From Acetispira formosa (nom. nud.) (GTDB taxonomy: Bacteria > Desulfobacterota > Desulfarculia > Adiutricales > Adiutricaceae), in the NCBI GenBank assembly GCA_023525915.1, contig CP026657.1, positions 1,426,001-1,490,000 of the forward strand: a stretch of DNA of 64,000 nt, written 5' to 3'. Both the position numbers and the translations under genes were made by a program. Numbering within the stretch: position 1 is the stretch's first letter; every line of letters begins with the position of its first letter. Below are positions 25,122-33,539 of the stretch, piece after piece. The notes below the pieces were generated by a model. The model worked only from the letters and a program-made list of their open reading frames with translations. It had not been told where the DNA came from and did not search any database.

Positions 25122-26543
25122 CTATAGCAAACCATGTTTTTCCAATTTGCGATAGAGAGTGGCCCGGCTGATGGACAGCCGTTGGGCCAGCTCCTCTTTA
25201 TCGACTGAAGCCGGTAATTTGGCCAACAGTCCACTTAAAAGACGGCGTTCATATTCATTCATAATATCGGCCAGGGCCTGGCCGCTCCAGCCACCGTCTG
25301 ATTTCATCAAAAGATGCTCCGGCAGATCAGCGGGAGTTATGGCCGCGCCCTCCACCATATTGGTGAGATACTCCACCAGGTTTTTCAGCTCCCGGACATT
25401 TCCCGGCCAGCCATAGCCTATCAGGGCCTGATAGACGGACGACTCGACAGTCAGTTCATTTTTTCTCTTCTGACGAAAATGTTTCAGCCAGTGGTCTACC
25501 AGAATAGGAATATCGTCACGCCTCTCCCGAAGCGGAGGAATTTTTACAGGTATGACGTTGAGGCGAAAAAAAAGATCCTCCCTAAAAAGGCCCTTTTCCA
25601 CCAGTTCCGGGAGGCTACGATTGGTGGCGCAGATAACCCGCACATCGATGGGAATGGCCCGGCTGCCGCCCACCCTTTCCACGGTGCGTTCCTGAAGCAC
25701 CCTCAGCAGGCGGGTCTGGGCGGTCAGGGGCATGTCGCCGATCTCGTCCAGAAAGATGGTGCTGTGATCAGCCAGTTCGAACTTTCCGGCGTGGCCCTCT
25801 TTTCTGGCCCCGGTGAAAGCCCCTTTCTCATAGCCGAAGAGTTCGCTTTCCAAAAGCTGCTCCGGTATGGCCGCGCAGTTGACGGAAACCATCAGCCGCT
25901 GTCCGCGCGGACCGGCCGCGTGAATCATCTGGGCGGCCACTTCCTTGCCGGTGCCGCTCTCGCCGCTAATGAGGACGGTCGAATCGCCCGGCCCGATTTT
26001 TTCAATAAAACGACGTAAACTCCGCGCGGCCGCGCTCTCGCCCACGAAGCCGTCGCGGTTTTTGGAATCAATAATCTCGCTGACCTGCCGGGCCAGGGTT
26101 TGATTATCCTCACTGGTGATAATTTTACTTTCCAGGAGGTCGCTCATGTGTTTCAGAAAATTTTCCAGCTTAACCCGCTGGCTCAGGAGCCGTTTCCTCT
26201 CGGCGGCTTCAAAGGCAATGATGGCAATAATGCCCACCACCTGGCCGCGCAGAAAAACCGGATAAGCAAGATTGGCCAGTTCACGGCAGTTGCCGGAGTT
26301 CTCGCAGACATGGCAGACGAACTCCCGTCGGACGTCCCTGATTATGCCGGGCGTGCCTTCACTGAGGATGCGCCGGAAAAAAGAATCATGCGGCACAGTG
26401 CGGCCGATCTGGCCCAGATATTCACCGGTGCCGCCGACCCTGATGAGTCGTCTGTCCACCACGGTCACGGCCGCGTCTATTATCGACGAAATGGCCAGAA
26501 CGTATGACTGTATAAACGGCTGAATGCTCATCAACTCAGTCAT
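25122..26543 (-). CDS. Sigma-54-dependent activator of cystine/cysteine catabolism
   Basis: 473 residues from the ATG at 26543 (GGAG 6 nt upstream). The frame is open 87 nt further, but that part is encoded by repeat D2 and is not credible as protein. A GAF-like sensor domain (about 1-130) contains a CxxC(x5)C cluster at residues 77, 80 and 86 (FVCHVCENSGNC). The AAA+ domain has GESGTGKE (about 194), GAFTGA (about 241) and IFLDEIG (about 263), all intact. The C-terminal Fis-type helix-turn-helix is 'LAQRLSISRATLYRKLE'. It lies just upstream of cyuA with three palindromic sites between. The cysteines could sense thiol/disulfide or an iron-sulfur cluster (inference). Confidence 0.9.
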   Translation of the reverse strand: MTELMSIQPFIQSYVLAISSIIDAAVTVVDRRLIRVGGTGEYLGQIGRTVPHDSFFRRILSEGTPGIIRDVRREFVCHVCENSGNCRELANLAYPVFLRGQVVGIIAIIAFEAAERKRLLSQRVKLENFLKHMSDLLESKIITSEDNQTLARQVSEIIDSKNRDGFVGESAAARSLRRFIEKIGPGDSTVLISGESGTGKEVAAQMIHAAGPRGQRLMVSVNCAAIPEQLLESELFGYEKGAFTGARKEGHAGKFELADHSTIFLDEIGDMPLTAQTRLLRVLQERTVERVGGSRAIPIDVRVICATNRSLPELVEKGLFREDLFFRLNVIPVKIPPLRERRDDIPILVDHWLKHFRQKRKNELTVESSVYQALIGYGWPGNVRELKNLVEYLTNMVEGAAITPADLPEHLLMKSDGGWSGQALADIMNEYERRLLSGLLAKLPASVDKEELAQRLSISRATLYRKLEKHGLL

Positions 26544-26556
26544 CATCAACTCCAGT

Positions 26557-26670
26557 GTGCGTGTGCGTGGTCCGCACGGGACTATGTCTGGGTGAGGGTT
26601 TCCCATAACGTTAGTTTTGGCGGCCATCATCGTATTAAGAGCTATGCCCCGTGCCTATGGCCTCTCTGGG
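26557..26670 (-). repeat. Family D element, copy D2
   Basis: Minus orientation, ending 13 bp before the start codon of the sigma-54 activator. Contains GCTCTTAATACGATGATGG and the hairpin GTGCG-GACCA-CGCAC at its 3' end. In the raw frame it adds a spurious N-terminal extension to the activator. Confidence 0.8.
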
Positions 26671-26811
26671 ATTCCGGCCAGGGAAGTCTTAATGTTCCCA
26701 ACAGACCATGAAAATGTGATAAAATTCGTCGAATCACGACCAATATAATGATGTAAGAAAACACATTGGGGAAATTAGTCGCAACAACTCTCTACAGTGA
26801 GGAATCAAAGC

Positions 26812-27471
26812 ATGCGAAAGTTGGCTCTATTATTCTATCTGTTGCCGCTCATAATGGCAACTGGCTGTGCGCTGCACATCTCCGGCCTTCAGGATGATCA
26901 GGGCCGGCAGACTCTCTATGTTTTCAATGACGAACACGACGCTTTCGCGGCCGCGCATTCAGCCATTGTGTCCCTCTTGCCGGATGCTCCGGTCAAGGCC
27001 GCGGGCGGCCCCATTCGCGGCTTCACTGTCACGGAAAAAAATATCATGTCCAATGACAACGAGGCCGCCTACACGGTTAATGTCATTCCCGGCGCCGGCC
27101 TTGACCGCGGCGGCAAGGAAGTGAACGGTTATTACGCTGAAGTCACGGTCAAGGAAGAAGGGATAACCGGCCGCATGACCGCCAAAAATCTCTATAGAGC
27201 CGTAATTGAAAACTTTGCCAAAAAGGGGCGGCCAGTGGAAGTGGAGCAGATTACCATAGGCAAATACAAAGCCGGCGGTTTCTTGAGAAGCGGAGGCTCG
27301 ACCTCTGTTCAGGTTTCCGGCTCATCGGATTCAGATGATAGCTTCATGGAAATATCAGGCTCAAACGCCAGCCTGGCCGACGAACTGGCCAAGCTCAATG
27401 AACTTCGCCGCAATGGCGGGCTGACCCAGAAAGAATACGATGAACTAAAGGCCCGGCTTATGAAACAGTGA
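26812..27471 (+). CDS. SHOCT-domain lipoprotein
   Basis: 219 residues. The signal peptide MRKLALLFYLLPLIMATGC ends in a lipobox-like MATGC (Cys19), so it is probably lipid-anchored. The middle part has beta-rich segments (residues about 35-150, 'YTVNVIPGAGLDRGG', 'YYAEVTVKEEGITG'). The C-terminus 'LAKLNELRRNGGLTQKEYDE' is a SHOCT short helical domain, usually an oligomerisation module. GAGG lies 9 nt before ATG 26812. An intrinsic terminator follows 17 nt after the stop. Function unknown. Confidence 0.8.
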   Translation: MRKLALLFYLLPLIMATGCALHISGLQDDQGRQTLYVFNDEHDAFAAAHSAIVSLLPDAPVKAAGGPIRGFTVTEKNIMSNDNEAAYTVNVIPGAGLDRGGKEVNGYYAEVTVKEEGITGRMTAKNLYRAVIENFAKKGRPVEVEQITIGKYKAGGFLRSGGSTSVQVSGSSDSDDSFMEISGSNASLADELAKLNELRRNGGLTQKEYDELKARLMKQ

Positions 27472-27487
27472 GGTATATTGCTGCCAA

Positions 27488-27514
27488 GGCGCGCCGTTTT
27501 TGGCGCGCTTTTTT
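27488..27514. terminator. Intrinsic terminator after the SHOCT lipoprotein
   Basis: GCGCGCC-GTTTTT-GGCGCGC stem-loop followed by TTTTTTC on the plus strand; the A residues before the stem give a weaker signal for the converging DMT transporter gene. Confidence 0.85.
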
Positions 27515-28434
27515 CATTTATTCCTGGAAGTCACCAGCCAGATGCCGCTGGAGACCAGCAGGAGGGCGGCCAGATTCTTCCATTCCAGAAGGTGCTCGCC
27601 CAGGAAAATGGCCGAGAGGCAGGCTCCGAACAGGGGGATGGAAAAGGTGAAGATAGTAATGCGGCTGACCGGATTGTATTTCATCAAAATAGAATAGAGG
27701 GCAAAAGCGGATGATGACAGAAGAGCCATATAGCCCAGAAGAACCGAACCGGCCACAGTGAAGCCGGTGAGCCGGCCGCCCGCGCCATAGCCGATCAGAG
27801 TCAGAACCAGCCCGCCGATGAACAGCTGCCAGCCGGTCATGACAACGGGATTGACGGTCTGGGAGACGGCCTTGCCGTAAATGCCGGCCCCGGCCATGCA
27901 TAAACAGGCCAGAATCAGAAAACCTTCACCATTGAAATGAAAATTCCAGTCCATCGAGCCGCCGCCCCAGTTGACCACGAACACCCCGATGAAACCAATC
28001 AGACAGCCCGCCACCGTATACCTGTTCAGACGGTCCCCGGCACAGAGGAAATGGGCCAGGATGACGCTGAAGAAGGTGCTGGCGGGGTTGAGGATGGAGG
28101 CTTTGACTCCGGTGGTATTTCCGAGGCCGACATAAAAGAAGGTATACTGAATAGTGGTCATGCCCAGGCCCAGGATTACCATACGGCCCCAGTTGCGGGC
28201 TCCGGCCACCATGATTTTCTGGCCGATGACCGAGGCGAAGATCAGCACCAGCGCCCCGGCCAGGGCGAAGCGGTAACCGGCGAAAATAAGCTGGGCCGGA
28301 ATATTGCCGGACGCGATATTGAAAAGCTTGTAGCCATATTTAATGGCCGGATAGGCGCTGCCCCATAGAAAACAGGTGGTGAGGGCCAGGATGGTCACCG
28401 CCTTTTTGCCGGTAAAGAAAATTTCAGGTTTCAA
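27514..28434 (-). CDS. EamA/DMT-superfamily transporter
   Basis: About 306 residues from a TTG at 28434 (GGGGGA 6 nt upstream); an ATG at 28518 would add 28 residues rich in Leu/Pro. Ten hydrophobic segments in two EamA repeats: 'LTTCFLWGSAYPAIKYGYKL' opens the first and 'YMALLSSSAFALYSILMKYN' is in the second; it ends 'ALLLVSSGIWLVTSRNK'. Such proteins export amino acids or other metabolites; the substrate is not predictable. Divergent from the MFS gene. Confidence 0.83.
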   Translation of the reverse strand: MKPEIFFTGKKAVTILALTTCFLWGSAYPAIKYGYKLFNIASGNIPAQLIFAGYRFALAGALVLIFASVIGQKIMVAGARNWGRMVILGLGMTTIQYTFFYVGLGNTTGVKASILNPASTFFSVILAHFLCAGDRLNRYTVAGCLIGFIGVFVVNWGGGSMDWNFHFNGEGFLILACLCMAGAGIYGKAVSQTVNPVVMTGWQLFIGGLVLTLIGYGAGGRLTGFTVAGSVLLGYMALLSSSAFALYSILMKYNPVSRITIFTFSIPLFGACLSAIFLGEHLLEWKNLAALLLVSSGIWLVTSRNK

Positions 28435-28612
28435 GGTTATTCCCCCATCAGTATAGACCACTGGAAGTATACCCAAAAGAAACGGCAAAGTCAGTAATTT
28501 TCGCGGAAGACAATACATGCTATACTATCCGGGTTTCCGGCTGTGAAGCCCCGGAAACGGCGGCCCCGGCTTTATGGGCATTCCAAATATTCGTAATCAT
28601 GCGGAGGCAAAA

Positions 28613-29800
28613 ATGATTGCCGATATAAAAGGCTGGCTGCCGGTCATTTGTCTGGCGCTGGCCGGTTTCATCTTCGTGACCACGGAACTGATGCCCATCG
28701 GCATACTGCCGGATCTGGCCCGTGACCTCAATAAAAGCGAAGCTTTCACGGGCCTCTTGGTAACGGTTTACGCCTGGTCGGTGGCCCTGATGTCGCTGCC
28801 GCTGACCATTGCCACGGCCAGGCTGGACCGCCGGACTTTGATGCTGGTTCTGATGAGCGTCTTCACCGTCAGTCAGTGGCTGGCCTCGGTGGCCGCCACC
28901 TTTCCCTTCCTGATGGCGGCCCGCCTGATGACTTCGCTGTGCCACGCGGTTTTCTGGTCCATCACAGCCCCCCTGGCCGTGCGCGTCGCCCCCAATGGGC
29001 AGCCGACCAAGGCCCTGACCATCGTGGCGGCCATAACCTCCTTGGCCGCCATTCTGGGCATGCCCATCGGAGCCATGATCAGCCACAGCCTGGGCTGGCG
29101 GCCGGTCTTCGTCATAATCGGCGTTCTGGCGCTCGTCATCACGCTGATTCTCTTCAAATATCTGCCCCCGGCCGCCGGTGATACAAAGGACAAGATCGGC
29201 ATGCTGAAAAGCGTGGCCCGCAACAAATCGCTATTAAGGATTTATCTTCTGACCGTCCTGACCGTGTCCGGGCACTTCACGGCTTTCACCTATATGAGCC
29301 CCCTTCTGGCGAAAAACGGCGGATTCGCTCCAACAACCATTGCCGTGCTTCTGCTATTATTAGGATGCTCAGGCATTGTCGGCAACCTCATAATTAATAG
29401 AAATTTCATCAACCATCCCAAAATGAGCATGGTTCTGCCCTTGACCATCCTCAGCGGCAGCCTACTGGCGGCCCATTTCGCCTCCTCAACCCTGGCCGGG
29501 GCGATTTTCCTCTGCGCCATTTGGGGCGCTTCAATGGGTGCGTCCAGCCTGGTCTTCCAAACCAGCGTTCTCAAAAAAGCGCCCGACGCGCCGGACGTAG
29601 CCAATTCCATATATTCCGGCATCTTCAACGTGGGCATAGGCGGCGGAGCCCTGATAGGCAACAACATCTTTGACCATCTGGGCATATCGGCCGTCACCTT
29701 CGGCGGAGCCGTTTTCGTCTGCCTGGCGGCGGTTCTCTCCCTGACCACTCTCAGGGAGAAACAGACTCCCCAACCTAAAGTCCACCGCGCTCAAGATTGA
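28613..29800 (+). CDS. MFS transporter (sugar/drug efflux type)
   Basis: 395 residues from ATG 28613 (GGAGG 6 nt upstream). Twelve predicted membrane segments; 'LAGFIFVTTELMPIGILPDL' is typical of the SotB/AraJ/YdhP DHA1 branch of the major facilitator superfamily, and 'TIATARLDRRTLMLVLM' matches motif A. These export arabinose/IPTG-like sugars, purine nucleosides or drugs. It is followed by an exported adenosine deaminase 74 nt later on the same strand, so nucleoside export is one possible role (inference). Confidence 0.85.
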   Translation: MIADIKGWLPVICLALAGFIFVTTELMPIGILPDLARDLNKSEAFTGLLVTVYAWSVALMSLPLTIATARLDRRTLMLVLMSVFTVSQWLASVAATFPFLMAARLMTSLCHAVFWSITAPLAVRVAPNGQPTKALTIVAAITSLAAILGMPIGAMISHSLGWRPVFVIIGVLALVITLILFKYLPPAAGDTKDKIGMLKSVARNKSLLRIYLLTVLTVSGHFTAFTYMSPLLAKNGGFAPTTIAVLLLLLGCSGIVGNLIINRNFINHPKMSMVLPLTILSGSLLAAHFASSTLAGAIFLCAIWGASMGASSLVFQTSVLKKAPDAPDVANSIYSGIFNVGIGGGALIGNNIFDHLGISAVTFGGAVFVCLAAVLSLTTLREKQTPQPKVHRAQD

Positions 29801-29874
29801 CCGGCCGATCTCCATATGTTACAAAATCGTATACAATGGCTGACAGAGAACACCCGGCCGGAAAGGATCAATCA

Positions 29875-31335
29875 ATGCGCATGCCCTGGTCTAACATAGT
29901 TTTCAAAATTTCATTGGCGGCGGTCACCTTATTGGGGGCGGCACTCTTCCCCGGCCCGGTCTGGGCCGGGGACATGACCTTTCAGACCAGTGAAAAAGTG
30001 GCGGCCTATTTTGAAAAAGCCAAAGAAAATGAGAGCACCCTGATCGCTTTCCTCCACAAAATGCCCAAAGGCGGCGACCTCCACAATCACCTTTATGGCG
30101 ACATTGAAGCGGAGGACATCCTGGCCTCCGCCGTGGCCCAGGGCCTTTTCTTCGACCGGGCGGAAAAGGAATTTGTGGAGAAGAAGCCTGAAAACCCGCA
30201 TTTCACGGCTGAAGAAATGACCGACATATTCTGGCACAGAGCTGAAATTCTGGAAGCCATCAGCATGCGGAATACATGGCGAAGCGGTGAAAGCGGTCAT
30301 GAGCATTTTTTCCGCTCATTTTTCCGTTTCATCCGGGCACTGCCGGAAGACAGCGCAATGATGAGAGAGGCCATGATCAGGGCGGTCAACCAGCGCCTCA
30401 GTTATGTGGAGTTCATGACCTATCCCGTCAGCCCGGCCCATGTGGCTGAAGTGGAAAAAATCCGGCGGGAGGTTCTGGCCGATTTTGCCAAAGACGGGCT
30501 GGATTGGAATCTGGAAATACGCTACATCTACCCGCTGGACAGAAATTCAGATTTGTCATCTTTTCAGGAGCAGCTTCAGGAGGCCCTGGAAGCTTTTTAT
30601 AACCCGGAAATGAAGACTGTGGCCATAACCATGCTCTCGCCGGAAGACGCCCATATCTCCCAACGTGATTTCCTGGCCCAAATGGCCGTGTTGGACAATG
30701 CCTGGAAAGACTATGACGCCAGAAGCCTGAAAAACCCGAACCAATACCCCACCCCGCCCGTCTTCACCCTCCACGCCGGAGAATTGACTCTGGAATACGC
30801 CGCCTACCGCTCCATGCTCGACCGAATATCCAAAAGCATCGAACTGGGCCATGCCTCCCGCATAGGCCACGGTGTTTCCATCATCTGGGAAAACGATGTC
30901 TACGGCCTTTTAAAAATGATGCGTGACCGTAAAATCCCGGTGGAAATCTGCCTGACCAGCAACAAGGGTATACTGGATGTCAGCGGCGGCGGCCGCCACC
31001 CCTTCAAATTGTATCGGGAAGCCGGAGTGCCGCTGGTCATCGCCACCGACGATGAGGGGTTGTCGCGCAGCAACATGACCATTGAATACGGCCTGGCCGC
31101 CCACTGGTTCAAACTATCCTACGGTGAGATAAAATGGCTGGCCATGAACAGCTTGGAGTATTCATTCCTGCCGGGCGAGAGCCTGTTTATGGAAGGGGAT
31201 TTCAACAAAATGAAAGAGAAGCCCGAGTCGATCGTAAAAACTTCAGAAAAAGCGAAAATGCAGGAAAACCTCTTGAAAGCTTTTGCCGATTTTGAGAAAG
31301 ACATGGAAAAAGTGATTGATGATTTCGGCTGGTAA
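29875..31335 (+). CDS. Exported adenosine deaminase-like enzyme
   Basis: 486 residues. The N-terminus MRMPWSNIVFKISLAAVTLL...PVWA-GD is a Sec signal peptide with an AxA-type cleavage site, so the enzyme acts in the periplasm or outside. The deaminase (beta/alpha)8 metal site is intact: HNHLYG (HxH, about residue 64), HAGE (about 298), GHG (about 324) and TDDEG (about 386). Family enzymes convert adenosine to inosine and ammonia. About 150 residues longer than cytosolic Add, as in exported ADGF-like forms. AAGGA precedes ATG 29875. Exact substrate not certain. Confidence 0.85.
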   Translation: MRMPWSNIVFKISLAAVTLLGAALFPGPVWAGDMTFQTSEKVAAYFEKAKENESTLIAFLHKMPKGGDLHNHLYGDIEAEDILASAVAQGLFFDRAEKEFVEKKPENPHFTAEEMTDIFWHRAEILEAISMRNTWRSGESGHEHFFRSFFRFIRALPEDSAMMREAMIRAVNQRLSYVEFMTYPVSPAHVAEVEKIRREVLADFAKDGLDWNLEIRYIYPLDRNSDLSSFQEQLQEALEAFYNPEMKTVAITMLSPEDAHISQRDFLAQMAVLDNAWKDYDARSLKNPNQYPTPPVFTLHAGELTLEYAAYRSMLDRISKSIELGHASRIGHGVSIIWENDVYGLLKMMRDRKIPVEICLTSNKGILDVSGGGRHPFKLYREAGVPLVIATDDEGLSRSNMTIEYGLAAHWFKLSYGEIKWLAMNSLEYSFLPGESLFMEGDFNKMKEKPESIVKTSEKAKMQENLLKAFADFEKDMEKVIDDFGW

Positions 31336-31345
31336 ACCCTAACCC

Positions 31346-31434
31346 GCCGGAAGCCGGGAATTGTTTTTGTCCCGGTTCCGTTCCGGGGGTCTTTAGTCAC
31401 GGAACCGGGACAAAAACAATTCCCGGCTTCCGAC
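31346..31434. repeat. Family A palindrome, copy A5
   Basis: Arms GCCGGAAGCCGGGAATTG; loop in minus orientation (TTCCGGGGGTCTTTAGTCAC). Followed by the same CACACTTTCCAGCCCTCAA block as A2. Confidence 0.87.
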
Positions 31435-31484
31435 TCCCACTCGGCCAGGCACACTTTCCAGCCCTCAAGAAAGCCGACCATGTA

Positions 31485-31569
31485 GCCGCCGGGAGAAATG
31501 TTTTTGCGAGGGTGAGGTGACTAAAGACCCCCGGAACCTCACCCTCGCAAAAACATTTCTCCCGGCGGC
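31485..31569. repeat. Family A palindrome, copy A6
   Basis: Arms GCCGCCGGGAGAAATG as in A3, but the inner part of the stem differs (GCGAGGGTGAGG instead of GTCCGGTGAGG) with matching changes on both sides. Loop TGACTAAAGACCCCCGGAAC. A5 and A6 fill the convergent gap between the deaminase and PEP carboxykinase genes. Confidence 0.87.
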
Positions 31570-31590
31570 GGCCACACGCTATTCTGCCGC

Positions 31591-33321
31591 TCAGGCCTTC
31601 ACTTTCAACGCCACCACCAGGCGTATCAGAAGATCAGGTTTTTCAGCCAGATCACTGGCCTTCAAAAAATTGACTCTCTGCTCAAAGCGGTCTTTCAATA
31701 TGGAGAGGTATTCCTTGCGGTTGGGCACGGCCCCCGGATTGTAGGCCTCATAATAGCCGGGCAGGATCTTCTCTATGGACTCACGGGTGGGGAGGCTCGC
31801 GCCCTCCACCAAATCCCAGGGCTCCCACTCCAACTGTCCGGCCAAGATTGCGGTTTGCAGCGTCAGAGAAGTCTGAAGCGGCACAGACTTGGACTTCTGG
31901 TCGTCGCCGTCCCACCAGCCGCCTCCGCCGCCGCTCCAGACATAGCATTCACAGCCGTTCTCAAAAACTTTGGCGTAGCCCAGGCAATCCTCATAGAGCG
32001 GATAGACTCGGAAAGGATTGGCGAACGGTTCAAAAACCAGCTTCTTCATTTCCTCCGGGTCGATGTTCTCGGCCGCCGTGCGCTTGGTCATCAGCGTCGC
32101 GCCCATGGCCACGGCCAGATTGTTGTCGGTAATCTTTACCAGGGGCGGCAGGGTATTATCCTTCATCAGCCAGCCGATGGAATTGGGAAAGCCGATGCGA
32201 TTGGTTGTCTCGCCCAAAAGCTCCCGCGCGAAAATAGCCCGTCCGTTGGAATTGCGGGCATCCATGCCGTAGGGCAGAATCCGGCCGTCCACGTCCGCCA
32301 CCAGATTGTTCATCACCCCCACGCAGTAATTCCAATCGGGATGATCAATCTCCCGGCTGTCGGTCTTGTCGAAAAGAGTCGGCTCCCACACATAGCAGAG
32401 CTTTTTATCCACATCAATCTGAAAAGCGTCGTCATGGGCGATGCGGCGCTTAAAACCCGGCGGTAAAGTCCCGCCGTTATCAAGGCTGTTGGTGTGGCTG
32501 GATTTGCCGCTGCCGGACAGGCCGTAGAACGCGATAACCTGTTTGCCGCGCTCAGAAAATTCCGTTTTTGTGAAATCCACTTCCTTGATGCCGCCGTGGG
32601 CCGAGACGTGGCCCATGCGCTGGGCCCCGGTCCAGGCCAGGGTCAGGGTGCCCTTCTTGCGCTCACCAAAGTAACGCAGGCCAAAATTAAAAATGGTGTT
32701 GTGAACCTCATCCACCACCACCAGGGCCTCACCCCAGGGGCAGTTGGCCGGGGCCTGCCAATCAGGATAAGAGACGAACAGAATATCCTGCACCGGATGC
32801 GCGGCCGACTGTTCATAGTCCGGCACGGCCGACAGCGGGGTGAAATTGGCGAACCAGAAAAAGAGATTGGCCGCATCCTCTTCCGGGGTGATGAGGCGGG
32901 CCTTGAACATCAGCGCCGGGTCAAGGCCGACCACAGCCTCGCCAATGATCAGATCATGATCGCGCTGAAGGTTATAAACGCCCTCACGCAGAAGCGATTC
33001 GCAAACGCCCTTCTTATCTTTGGGCAGACGGTTATAAAAAACGCGGGCCCCGGCCGAACGGCCGACGGTGGCCCCGTTATTATCCACAATGACCTTGGTC
33101 CCCTCCTCCAGGCCGAGAATCGCGGCGCGGGATTTATCCATATCCAGATCGGTCACGGTTATCCAGGGGAATTGAACGGCCAAATCGTAGGCTTCAGCCG
33201 CGCTGACTATTTTTGGGCAAATTCCGCAATTTTTAACATTGAAAACAGATTCGGCTATGGCCCTGACGGGGGACATTTTGCTCAAACTTTCATAATACTT
33301 CCAAGACGGTTGAGTCGACAT
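31591..33321 (-). CDS. pckA: Phosphoenolpyruvate carboxykinase (ATP type, divergent)
   Basis: 576 residues. P-loop 'IAFYGLSGSGKSSHTNSL' with the adjacent kinase-2 'RIAHDDAFQID' and 'GFPNSIGWLMKDNTLPPLVKI' support the PEPCK fold; 'HVSAHGGIKEVDFT' and 'NNLAVAMGATLMTKRTAAEN' are conserved in a divergent branch. The P-loop resembles the ATP enzyme (GLSGTGKTT), not the GTP enzyme, but Thr-Thr is replaced by Ser-Ser. It decarboxylates and phosphorylates oxaloacetate to PEP in gluconeogenesis, or runs in reverse in fermenters. GAGG precedes the ATG; repeat D3 begins 9 bp upstream. Confidence 0.8.
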   Translation of the reverse strand: MSTQPSWKYYESLSKMSPVRAIAESVFNVKNCGICPKIVSAAEAYDLAVQFPWITVTDLDMDKSRAAILGLEEGTKVIVDNNGATVGRSAGARVFYNRLPKDKKGVCESLLREGVYNLQRDHDLIIGEAVVGLDPALMFKARLITPEEDAANLFFWFANFTPLSAVPDYEQSAAHPVQDILFVSYPDWQAPANCPWGEALVVVDEVHNTIFNFGLRYFGERKKGTLTLAWTGAQRMGHVSAHGGIKEVDFTKTEFSERGKQVIAFYGLSGSGKSSHTNSLDNGGTLPPGFKRRIAHDDAFQIDVDKKLCYVWEPTLFDKTDSREIDHPDWNYCVGVMNNLVADVDGRILPYGMDARNSNGRAIFARELLGETTNRIGFPNSIGWLMKDNTLPPLVKITDNNLAVAMGATLMTKRTAAENIDPEEMKKLVFEPFANPFRVYPLYEDCLGYAKVFENGCECYVWSGGGGGWWDGDDQKSKSVPLQTSLTLQTAILAGQLEWEPWDLVEGASLPTRESIEKILPGYYEAYNPGAVPNRKEYLSILKDRFEQRVNFLKASDLAEKPDLLIRLVVALKVKA

Positions 33322-33330
33322 AACACCTCA

Positions 33331-33440
33331 TGCGCGTGGTCCGCGCGGGACTGGGTCTAGGGGGCGGTTTCCAGTAATAGTTAATTTTGGCGGCCATCAT
33401 CGTATTAAGAGCGGTGCCCCCGTTCCTATGGCCTGTTTGG
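33331..33440 (-). repeat. Family D element, copy D3
   Basis: Minus orientation, ending about 10 bp before the pckA start codon. Contains GCTCTTAATACGATGATGG and 3' hairpin GCGCG-GACCA-CGCGC, which keeps pairing relative to D2 (GTGCG/CGCAC) by paired base changes. Confidence 0.8.
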
Positions 33441-33539
33441 GCGGCGTGAACGCCTGTGTTTGAATGCGGTACTTCCCGGCCGCAAATCCGGCCCGATCAA
33501 AACAGCCACATCGGAGATGGTTCCAGGGTGCTGCTCTGG

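Noticed and set aside
26544..26630. 29-codon N-terminal extension of the sigma-54 activator
   Set aside because: Encoded by repeat D2 and without a good ribosome binding site; GGAG sits just before ATG 26543.
23266..31569. CRISPR-like array from recurring palindromes
   Set aside because: Copies are dispersed or in pairs, differ in stem sequence, and have no regular unique spacers or cas genes.
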